From: JBNKDD01 sp050288085
Lineage (GTDB): Bacteria; Chloroflexota; Anaerolineae; Aggregatilineales; UBA3940
DNA length: 8,525 nucleotides
Reading direction: 5' to 3'
Assembly: GCA_050288085.1 (NCBI GenBank)
Contig: JBNKDD010000248.1
Coordinates: forward strand, 1 to 8,525
Position 1 is the first letter of the stretch. Every line of letters starts with the position of its first letter. A program made the translations under genes and the position numbers. This document shows, in pieces, positions 1 to 5,355 of this stretch. The notes below the pieces were generated by a model. That model was not told the origin of the DNA. It worked only from the letters and a program-made list of their open reading frames with translations, and did no database searches.

Positions 1-184
1 ATTGTATCCGATTGGGCCTTACGCGGTTCACCCCCCGTGATGCTCCACCTGTGGTGTTTGCATCATCCGCCCCCCTTGCAAGGGGGGTAAATCCGAGCGG
101 GACGCCTGCGAGGATTGGGGGGTAATGATAATCTACCCAACAGCGTAAGTCCCACCAACAAAAAAATAACTAATGGGGAACCAT
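1..184 (+). promoter_or_regulatory. Palindrome-rich leader upstream of the polysaccharide operon
   Basis: No coding region is supported here. Three consecutive dyads are visible. At 38-65, TGATGC and GCATCA enclose a nested CACC/GGTG stem. At 70-87, CCCCCC-TTGCAA-GGGGGG is a perfect 18-base palindrome. At 90-116, AATCC and GGATT enclose a GCGGG/CCTGC stem with one G-T pair. GGGGGGTAA occurs twice, at 82-90 and 117-125. A possible -10 box, GATAAT, lies at 127-132, but I find no convincing -35. None of the stems is followed by a T-run, so a simple intrinsic terminator is not obvious. A leader or attenuation role for the operon, or the 3' end of an upstream unit, are both possible. The dyads are seen directly; the function is inferred. 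Confidence 0.4.
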
Positions 185-844
185 ATGACCCAACCCAACT
201 TGATTACTCTGACCAATCCCCGCTCACCGGTGAGCGAGGCTTATCGTACCTTACGGACCAGCCTGATTTTTTCAAGCCTGGACGAGCCGCTCCAAACGGT
301 GGTGATGACCAGCCCTGCGCCGGATGAAGGGAAAAGCACCGCTGTGGCAAATCTGGCGGTGACCCTGGCCCAGGGTGGGCGATCAACGATCATCGTGGAC
401 TGCGACCTGCGAAGGCCCAGCCAGCATACGCTGTGGGGTGTCGATCAGGAACCGGGGTTAACCAGTATGGTGCTGGAAAACATGGACGCGCCGCCCCTGG
501 TTGAGACCGGTGTTGATGGGCTTCGGCTGGTGACAAGCGGCCCCTTACCGCCCAATCCGGCTGATTTGCTGGGGTCGCGGCGCATGGATGAGATCATCGA
601 AGGGCTGAAATCCGAGGCTGAATTTATCCTGTTTGATGCCCCGCCGGTGATCGCTGTGACCGATGCGGCTTTGTTGGCCTCCAAGTTAGATGGCGCAGTG
701 ATCGTTCTCCGGGCCGGTGGCACTCGCCGGGAACATGCCGAACGGGCCAAAGAATTGCTTGAGCGCGTAAATGTACGTATAGTAGGGGCAGTGCTAACCA
801 ATGCCCAGGTTGATACCCGGGTTGGCGGTTACTATTCGGACTGA
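185..844 (+). CDS. CpsD/CapB-family (BY-kinase-type) ATPase for polysaccharide biosynthesis
   Basis: This is a 219-residue cytoplasmic P-loop ATPase of the CpsD/CapB/Wzc-C-terminal type. Such proteins pair with a Wzz/CapA-like membrane activator to control polysaccharide chain length and export. The sequence shows the N-terminal S-x-x-S-E-A-Y-R-x-L-R-T segment (about 14-25), Walker A SPAPDEGKST (43-52, K50), Walker A' IIVDCDLRR (69-77, D72 and D74) and Walker B ILFDAPP (148-154, D151). Length is normal for the stand-alone form. The C-terminus ends GGYYSD, so the long tyrosine cluster typical of autophosphorylating members is reduced to two tyrosines. I chose ATG 185 over ATG 173 because GGGGA at 175-179 is well spaced from 185, while nothing like a ribosome site precedes 173. 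It is the first gene of the likely operon with the next two. The membrane activator is not in the window and may lie upstream. Family assignment is firm; actual tyrosine-kinase activity is uncertain. Confidence 0.9.
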   Translation: MTQPNLITLTNPRSPVSEAYRTLRTSLIFSSLDEPLQTVVMTSPAPDEGKSTAVANLAVTLAQGGRSTIIVDCDLRRPSQHTLWGVDQEPGLTSMVLENMDAPPLVETGVDGLRLVTSGPLPPNPADLLGSRRMDEIIEGLKSEAEFILFDAPPVIAVTDAALLASKLDGAVIVLRAGGTRREHAERAKELLERVNVRIVGAVLTNAQVDTRVGGYYSD

Positions 845-862
845 CATCAGCAGAAATTTCGG

Positions 863-909
863 GGGCGGGTCTTAGTTCCGCCCTGGACATGGCACGCTGT
901 GTCCCTACA
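863..909. repeat. Intergenic hairpins, including a degenerate CCCTACA-ended palindromic repeat
   Basis: Two hairpins occupy the 127-base gap after the ATPase gene. The first is GGGCGG (863-868) with CCGCCC (878-883) around a 9-base loop, without a T-run. The second is GGACATGGC (885-893) with GCTGTGTCC (896-904), a 9-pair RNA stem with two G-U wobbles, followed by CTACA (905-909). The string TGTCCCTACA at 900-909 recurs exactly at 8184-8193, and a related end, CGCCCCTACA, closes the repeat at 8102-8146. I infer that the second hairpin is a worn copy of the same dispersed palindromic family. It could affect expression between the first two genes of the operon, but this is not shown. Confidence 0.45.
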
Positions 910-971
910 ACCATGCCGTTGCCACCAGTCTGAATGCTTACGGCCAACCGCTATTCTACATGAGGTGAGTC

Positions 972-2117
972 ATGGCTTCGCAGTTGATGGCAAATCGTTT
1001 TCACCGGCTTGAACAGATCACCGTCAAGGCACTGCGTAATCTGGATCGCAACCAGACAGTGGTGCTGATCCCTATTGGCATGATGGAGGAGCACGGCGAG
1101 CACCTGCCGTTGGGGACAGATTTTTTCTCAGTTGAATCCCTGACCCTGGCTGTGAGCGCCCGCTTACTCGATCAAGACCCCGACCTGCATATCCTGATGA
1201 TGCCGGTGATTCCCTTCGGGACCGATCCGATTGATATGCGTCGCCCCGACCTGTTTGAGGATGCGGGCAGCGTGTGGATCAGGCGCGAGACTCTCAAGAG
1301 CATCGTTCGGGATGTAACCGATCACATGGTGCGCTATGGGTTTCGCAATATCTTTCCGATTGGATATCACGGGGGCGCAGAACAAAGTATGGCTCTCGAC
1401 GAGGTCTGCATCGATATGCGGCGGCGGTATCCCGGCCTGGTGATGTTTGAACCAATCGGCTATGTGATGGCCGGGGCCGAGCAGGATGCGACGCCGGGGT
1501 TGGCGACGCTGTTAGGCCGTCCGCTGACCATGCAGGAGCGGGTCGCGTTGAAGGCCAGCGTCCATGCTTCCATGTTTGAGACTTCTGTCATGCTCCATTT
1601 ACGCCCTGAACTGGTTGATCCGTCCCATAAGCTGCTGCGAAGCATCGAGTGGGATGAGGTTTACCGGATGGAGAACTGGCCCGGTTATGTCGGGACGGGC
1701 CCGCGCCATGCAGACCCAGACGTGGGGTCCGCGCTGATCCGGTGGCGGGGCATTCGAGCCGCTGCCTTGATCCGGCGGGCGATGACAGGTGAAGATCTAT
1801 CGGAGTTGGTCAGGCATCCGAGATGGCGTTATGAAGAAGGCCCCGATCTACCGGCTCCGGTAGAGGAAGATGCTGTGGCGTCCCCGGATCAAGACGCGTA
1901 TATCGATTCTAAACCGGCCATACATATCTCGCGCGAGGCGTTGGATCAGGTTGAGAGTGCTAAAGAGGCCGCAAAAGCACCAGAGGATGATATCTTTGAT
2001 TCGACCCATACGGATGATACGATAGCTGCCGGTGGAGGAAGCACCCCTCCTTCATCCAGAATGAAAACCAAGCCGATGTCGGAATCTGACGAAGACAACC
2101 CGGATATTATTGCCTGA
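972..2117 (+). CDS. Creatininase-family metal-dependent amidohydrolase with acidic C-terminal tail
   Basis: The 381-residue product belongs to the creatininase superfamily (creatininase, MftE and FAPy-deformylase-like enzymes), which hydrolyse C-N bonds with two metal ions. The key block E39-E-H41-G-E-H44-L-P-L-G-T-D50 fits the family pattern E-x-H-G-x-H-L-P-x-x-T-D, with E39, H41 and D50 as likely metal ligands. A second block, G131-Y-H133-G-G-A-E137, stands where the family usually has N-G-H-G-G-N; both asparagines are absent. The E-T-S signature is at 203-205, followed by M-L-H-L-R-P-E-L-V-D. The catalytic domain ends near residue 275. The remaining roughly 100 residues are rich in D, E, S and P, look disordered and exceed the usual family length of about 240-270. 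ATG 972 has GAGGTG at 962-967. The rmlA-like gene follows after 29 bases, suggesting cotranscription. Family is clear; substrate is unknown. Confidence 0.85.
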   Translation: MASQLMANRFHRLEQITVKALRNLDRNQTVVLIPIGMMEEHGEHLPLGTDFFSVESLTLAVSARLLDQDPDLHILMMPVIPFGTDPIDMRRPDLFEDAGSVWIRRETLKSIVRDVTDHMVRYGFRNIFPIGYHGGAEQSMALDEVCIDMRRRYPGLVMFEPIGYVMAGAEQDATPGLATLLGRPLTMQERVALKASVHASMFETSVMLHLRPELVDPSHKLLRSIEWDEVYRMENWPGYVGTGPRHADPDVGSALIRWRGIRAAALIRRAMTGEDLSELVRHPRWRYEEGPDLPAPVEEDAVASPDQDAYIDSKPAIHISREALDQVESAKEAAKAPEDDIFDSTHTDDTIAAGGGSTPPSSRMKTKPMSESDEDNPDIIA

Positions 2118-2146
2118 TTCGCAGTTCAAAGAGAGGACATCAAAAT

Positions 2147-3214
2147 TTGAAGGGACTAATCCTATCAGGTGGGAAGGGCACACGCCTTTATCCACTGACC
2201 TATACCCGCGCCAAGCAGCTGATCCCGGTTGCTAACAAGCCGGTGCTGTGGCGCGTTATCGAAATGATCCGCGATGCGGGCATCGAGGATATCGGGATCG
2301 TGATCGGAGATACCGGCCCGGAGATTCAGGAGTCGGTGGGGGACGGATCGCGTTGGGGTGTCAAGGTGGCCTATATCCCGCAGGATGCCCCGCTTGGTCT
2401 GGCTCATGCAGTCAAAATATCACAGGATTTCCTGGGTGATGATCGTTTTGTGATGTTCCTGGGCGACAACGTGATCCAGGGTGGCATCAGCAGCCTGATC
2501 CGCCAGTTTGCCGAAAGCGACTGGAACAGCCAGATCGTCCTCAAGGAGGTGGCTGAACCATCTCACTTTGGAGTGGCGGAACTGGACGGGAAAGGCCAGA
2601 TCAAACAGTTGATTGAAAAGCCAAAGGATCCCCCGTCGAACCTGGCGCTAGTCGGAATCTATATGTTTGATCACCATGTCTTTGAGGCGGTGAATGCTAT
2701 CCAACCCTCGTGGCGCGGCGAATTGGAGATCACCGACGCGATCCAATGGCTGGTCACTCACAAGTACCGCGTCTTCCCGTATGTGCATCAGGGCTGGTGG
2801 ATCGATACCGGCAAGCCAACCGATATGCTGGAGGCAAATGGTCACGTCCTGGAGGAGCTTGAACCGTGTGTGCTCGGAACCATTGACGATCAATCCAGGG
2901 TCGATGCGCGGGTGACAGTCGAAGCAGGCGCTCAGATTATCAACAGTGTGGTGCGCGGCCCGGCTATTATTGGCGAGAACACCGTCATCAAGGACAGCTT
3001 TGTTGGCCCGTTCACCAGTATTTACCACGATGTGACGATTGAAAACAGCGAGTTAGCCCGGTGTATCGTGTTGGAGCACAGCCAGGTTATAGATATCCCG
3101 TCCCGGATCGAGGACAGCCTGATCGGGCGGTATGTATCGTTGAAACACAGCACCCGTAAACCCAAAGTTCTCAAGATGAATATCGGGGATCACAGCCGGA
3201 TGTGGTGGCCGTAA
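2147..3214 (+). CDS. rfbA: Glucose-1-phosphate thymidylyltransferase, long RmlA/StrD type
   Basis: This enzyme would join dTTP and glucose-1-phosphate to give dTDP-glucose, the entry to dTDP-rhamnose and other dTDP-deoxysugars used in surface polysaccharides or glycosylation. The 355 residues match the long (StrD-like) form rather than the roughly 290-residue RmlA. An N-terminal nucleotidyltransferase domain (1 to about 235) carries G8-G-K-G-T-R13, then K23-Q-L-x-P-V, L105-G-D107-N, E157-K-P and I195-T-D197-A. It is followed by a left-handed beta-helix of hexapeptide-like repeats (about 245-335). The start is TTG at 2147 with GAGAGG at 2131-2136; the reading M-K-G-L-I-L-S-G-G begins the domain exactly where homologues do, so the unusual start is well supported. 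It is the third gene of the probable operon and is followed by the hairpin chain. Related long-form enzymes may use other NTPs or sugars, so the exact substrate is inferred. No rmlB, rmlC or rmlD genes are in the window. Confidence 0.9.
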   Translation: MKGLILSGGKGTRLYPLTYTRAKQLIPVANKPVLWRVIEMIRDAGIEDIGIVIGDTGPEIQESVGDGSRWGVKVAYIPQDAPLGLAHAVKISQDFLGDDRFVMFLGDNVIQGGISSLIRQFAESDWNSQIVLKEVAEPSHFGVAELDGKGQIKQLIEKPKDPPSNLALVGIYMFDHHVFEAVNAIQPSWRGELEITDAIQWLVTHKYRVFPYVHQGWWIDTGKPTDMLEANGHVLEELEPCVLGTIDDQSRVDARVTVEAGAQIINSVVRGPAIIGENTVIKDSFVGPFTSIYHDVTIENSELARCIVLEHSQVIDIPSRIEDSLIGRYVSLKHSTRKPKVLKMNIGDHSRMWWP

Positions 3215-3218
3215 TGTG

Positions 3219-3321
3219 GCCTATCCTAAATTTGCTTTACCCATTTAGGATAGGCTCTTAACGAAGTTTTTGCGACTCGTTAAGAGCGGATTAACCTGAA
3301 CTTAACACAGGCTTAATCCGC
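3219..3321. terminator. Three linked hairpins ending the polysaccharide operon
   Basis: Three inverted repeats follow the rmlA-like stop codon. Stem 1 is GCCTATCCTAAAT (3219-3231) with ATTTAGGATAGGC (3243-3255), 13 perfect pairs and an 11-base loop. Stem 2 is GCTCTTAACGA (3254-3264) with TCGTTAAGAGC (3277-3287), 11 perfect pairs. Stem 3 is GCGGATTAACCTG (3286-3298) with CAGG-C-TTAATCCGC (3308-3321), 13 pairs with one bulged C. Each pair of neighbours shares a GC dinucleotide (3254-3255 and 3286-3287). No clear T-run follows any stem, so this is not a textbook intrinsic terminator. Position suggests transcript termination or 3'-end protection. Confidence 0.6.
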
Positions 3322-3422
3322 TCATTGTATATTTTGTCTGGACAATGCGACTGGAGTAGTCGAAACTTCTTCTGGCCATAGTAAAAACCACATAACTATT
3401 TCCTGTTGCCCCCTCACTTTCG

Positions 3423-3456
3423 GTGCTTCCCCCCCCTGGGAAGCACTGCGCTTTTT
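3423..3456 (+). terminator. Intrinsic-terminator-like hairpin upstream of the SUKH-like gene
   Basis: GTGCTTCCC (3423-3431) pairs perfectly with GGGAAGCAC (3438-3446) around a six-base loop, and a short T-run lies at 3452-3456. The T-run begins five bases after the stem, which weakens it. It points in the plus direction and lies 72 bases before the next start codon. It would insulate that gene from readthrough out of the polysaccharide operon. The rest of the 314-base gap (3322-3528) has only small dyads, CATTGT/ACAATG (3323-3347) and CGACT/AGTCG (3348-3362), and no coding frame. Confidence 0.5.
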
Positions 3457-3484
3457 GTGGTATCCCACGTTTTCACCTATAAGG

Positions 3485-3490
3485 TATACT
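3485..3490 (+). promoter_or_regulatory. Candidate -10 box for the SUKH-like gene
   Basis: TATACT at 3485-3490 matches the sigma70 -10 consensus at five of six bases and lies 38 bases before the ATG at 3529, downstream of the terminator-like hairpin. No good -35 hexamer is found at 16-18 bases, so the promoter may be weak or need an activator. The ribosome site GGGTAGG follows at 3514-3520. Confidence 0.35.
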
Positions 3491-3528
3491 GAAATCCGCT
3501 GTTCAACTGAAAAGGGTAGGAAAAATTC

Positions 3529-4038
3529 ATGGCGGAAATTACAGACCACCGCAAATGGGTAATTGAGCAGATGCTCATTTTGGGTCGTGGAGATCGGAAA
3601 CTGTTTCGTGGATGTTTGCCGGTGGAGATCGATCTGTTGATGGAAGTGCAGTCTGTTAATCGCCTCCCACAAGTATACGTTGAACTGTTGACACTGGTAG
3701 GGAAATCTGTGCTAATTGAACTGGTGTTTTGGAGTGATTCCAGTCAATTTGAAAACCTGTTTGAGCTAAAGGACAGGGCCACTAGTGTTTTTAACGAGTT
3801 TGGTTTTACGTTGCCAAGTGATGCATTTGTGTTCTACGATCATCAAGGCGAGCACATTATGTACTTTCACACCAATAACTCATCTGATGATCCTCCCATT
3901 TATCATTATGTAGATAGTCAAAGTGTCAGCAGACTGTCGGAATCCATGACCGATTTAATAAGTGAAAATGTAGAACGGATCATCGCTGGGAGAAGTTACA
4001 GACCCAAGAAGAGAGCCCCATCGGATGAAGAAGATTAA
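3529..4038 (+). CDS. SMI1/KNR4 (SUKH)-like protein, stand-alone
   Basis: The 169-residue soluble protein has no signal peptide or membrane segment. Its layout resembles the SMI1/KNR4 (SUKH) superfamily: an acidic helix with E-I-D (33-35), then L-P-x-x-Y-V-E-L-L (46-54) where the family has L-P-x-D-Y-x-x-F-L. Later come L-P-S-D-A-F-V-F-Y-D-H-Q-G (95-107) and D-D-P-P-I-Y-H-Y (120-127), which fit its strand-turn-strand core, and a last helix (about 133-152). The tail is charged (K160-K-R and D166-E-E-D). SUKH proteins are often immunity proteins against polymorphic or contact-dependent toxins, but many lone members have no known role. ATG 3529 has GGGTAGG at 3514-3520. Base composition is visibly lower in GC than its neighbours: hand counts of three 60-base lines (from 3541, 3721 and 3901) give 29, 27 and 22 G+C. 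The gene stands alone, convergent with the next. The match is from memory of family pattern and is moderate; a wholly novel family remains possible. Confidence 0.6.
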   Translation: MAEITDHRKWVIEQMLILGRGDRKLFRGCLPVEIDLLMEVQSVNRLPQVYVELLTLVGKSVLIELVFWSDSSQFENLFELKDRATSVFNEFGFTLPSDAFVFYDHQGEHIMYFHTNNSSDDPPIYHYVDSQSVSRLSESMTDLISENVERIIAGRSYRPKKRAPSDEED

Positions 4039-4076
4039 ATCCATCCTGGAATTATTAATCGAAACATTCAAGCTGT

Positions 4077-4100
4077 GAAGTTATTCGCGGCTTCTTTATT
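4077..4100 (+). terminator. Weak terminator after the SUKH-like gene
   Basis: GAAGTT (4077-4082) can pair with GGCTTC (4089-4094), four Watson-Crick pairs and two G-U pairs around a six-base loop, and TTTATT follows at 4095-4100. It overlaps the last codons of the convergent membrane-protein gene. The stem is short, so the call is tentative. Confidence 0.3.
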
Positions 4101-5142
4101 GAGCGGGCACCCGGTGGGCCCAGCGCAGCGCAAAGAATCCCAGCAGGAAGGGCAGCCAGAACGTAATGCCCCGGTAGGCAATAGTCAGGACGGTTGCCCC
4201 GGCTTTTTGGATGCCAAGAGAGGTCAGCACCAGGACTAACGATCCCTCTACAAACCCGATACCGCCGGGGGTTGGGGAGATGATGTAAAACAGGATGCTC
4301 ACACTGTAAGCGGCGACCAATACTCCAAACGGCAGCGCCAGACCAAAGGCGCGGGCAAGCAAATACAATATGGCGAGGTTTAGCGTTTCGTTGATCAGGG
4401 CATGCCCGGCGGGGCGCAGGAGGCAGCGCCAGCCCAGGTGCCGCATTTGGGAAACAGCATCCTTTAGATCGTAGACGAAGCGGTCGATTTGGTGCACCTG
4501 GAGCGGGGCCGGGCGTTTGAACCATCCCATCACAATTTCCAGCACGTGCTGAATTTTGCAGAGCAGCTTTTTCAAGAAGTGGGGGGCGATGCTTGCCAAT
4601 ACCACAATGGCGATCATCACGGCATCGATGGTCAACAGCAGGGTCGCCGCGCTGATTTCGAACCATTCGAGGTCATGTACCAGGAAAAGATGCAACAGTC
4701 CGACAAAAAGAAAGATTGAAAAGATGCTGTACCACAGGATCATGTAGACCAGATTGGCGATCAGCACCGTCCCGACACCCAGATCGCGTTTGCGGGCATC
4801 CTGGATAAACGGCACCCAACCTGATAATCCCCCGCTGGGGGCAGCGACCATAATAAACCGGGTGACCAGGTAGAGCGGCAGCAAACGCTTCTTCTCCGGG
4901 GGAAGCTCAAATATCTCGTAGAGGCTGGCGTACAAGGCCGCTTGATTGTAGATCGCTCCGGCCAATATCAGCACGGCAATCACGACCAGATACCAGACCC
5001 CCTTGCGGATAACCTCTGCCGTTTCCGTCAACTGGTCGCGGTAGGAGAATACGGCATAGAGAAAGGCGATTCCCAGGAGGATATAGATAAGTTGCTGAAA
5101 TGTAAGTGTTTTTTTCAAACGCGCACTGATCCAGGTTCCCAT
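4096..5142 (-). CDS. Flippase-like integral membrane protein (UPF0104 / LPG-synthase TM family)
   Basis: The product of about 348 residues is a polytopic inner-membrane protein. It resembles the N-terminal flippase domain of MprF (lysylphosphatidylglycerol synthase) and the stand-alone UPF0104/YbhN proteins. Roughly eight hydrophobic segments are seen, near 19-35, 49-70, 88-106, 124-152, 160-188, 248-268, 271-296 and 300-340. The family hallmark P-T-P-G-G-I-G-F-V-E-G lies near residues 289-299, and an A-P-S-G-G-L-S-G motif near 101-108. No C-terminal aminoacyltransferase domain is present. Such proteins are thought to move lipids or lipid-linked sugars across the membrane. I chose ATG at 5142, with GAAGAG at 5147-5152 just upstream. 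A TTG at 5154 would add four residues but has no ribosome site. The gene diverges from the BrkB-family gene and converges on the SUKH-like gene. Family is firm; substrate unknown. Confidence 0.85.
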   Translation of the reverse strand: MGTWISARLKKTLTFQQLIYILLGIAFLYAVFSYRDQLTETAEVIRKGVWYLVVIAVLILAGAIYNQAALYASLYEIFELPPEKKRLLPLYLVTRFIMVAAPSGGLSGWVPFIQDARKRDLGVGTVLIANLVYMILWYSIFSIFLFVGLLHLFLVHDLEWFEISAATLLLTIDAVMIAIVVLASIAPHFLKKLLCKIQHVLEIVMGWFKRPAPLQVHQIDRFVYDLKDAVSQMRHLGWRCLLRPAGHALINETLNLAILYLLARAFGLALPFGVLVAAYSVSILFYIISPTPGGIGFVEGSLVLVLTSLGIQKAGATVLTIAYRGITFWLPFLLGFFALRWAHRVPAQ

Positions 5143-5154
5143 ATTTCTCTTCAA

Positions 5155-5213
5155 CCACTAAGTGGAAACAGCATAGCTATTTCCTGGATAGTTGAGCCAT
5201 TTGATTTGATGGC
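5155..5213 (-). promoter_or_regulatory. Dyad-rich 5' leader of the flippase-like gene
   Basis: Three dyads lie between the predicted minus-strand promoter and the start codon at 5142. CCACT-A-AGTGG (5155-5165) is perfect. GGAAACAGC-ATA-GCTATTTCC (5164-5184) pairs at eight of nine positions and shares GG with the first. GCCAT and ATGGC (5196-5200, 5209-5213) form the third. They could be repressor operators or RNA hairpins that control access to the ribosome site at 5147-5152. The symmetry is seen; the role is inferred. Confidence 0.35.
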
Positions 5214-5232
5214 CCACTTTAAGGCAGTAAGG

Positions 5233-5261
5233 TTTATATCTTAACATACTTATCTGGACAA
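5233..5261 (-). promoter_or_regulatory. Sigma70-like promoter for the flippase-like gene
   Basis: Read on the minus strand, TTGTCC (plus positions 5256-5261) and TATAAA (5233-5238) are 17 bases apart. The -35 matches four of six and the -10 five of six consensus bases. The predicted start near 5226 would give a leader of about 84 bases before the ATG at 5142. It overlaps the plus-strand promoter for the BrkB-family gene. Confidence 0.45.
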
Positions 5262-5268
5262 CTATAAT
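5241..5268 (+). promoter_or_regulatory. Strong sigma70-like promoter for the BrkB-family gene
   Basis: TTAACA (5241-5246, five of six) and a perfect TATAAT (5263-5268) are separated by 16 bases. Transcription would begin near 5275, leaving a leader of about 80 bases to the ATG at 5356. This is the best promoter match noticed in the window. Confidence 0.6.
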
Positions 5269-5355
5269 GTTTGGGTGCGGATTTACCAATCGTGTTTGGT
5301 CAAACTCCGGTAGAATAGTGGCTGTTGATGAAATTCACGCAAGGATAGGAAGGGA

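Noticed and set aside
173..184. ATG at 173 as start of the CpsD-type gene
   Set aside because: No ribosome site precedes it, while GGGGA at 175-179 is well placed for ATG 185.
624..947. Minus-strand open frame overlapping the end of the CpsD-type gene
   Set aside because: It is mostly antisense to a firm gene, and its product shows no family feature.
3219..3321. CRISPR array or tandem direct repeats
   Set aside because: The three units differ in sequence and are inverted repeats; there are no repeated units with unique spacers.
3322..3672. Minus-strand open frame of 116 codons spanning the gap before the SUKH-like gene
   Set aside because: It runs through a terminator-like hairpin and the start of the plus gene and shows no domain or ribosome site I can support.
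4055..4666. Minus-strand open frame of 203 codons within the flippase-like gene
   Set aside because: It lies in another frame of the same strand, has P/R-rich composition and no recognisable domain, while the overlapping frame is a clear membrane protein.
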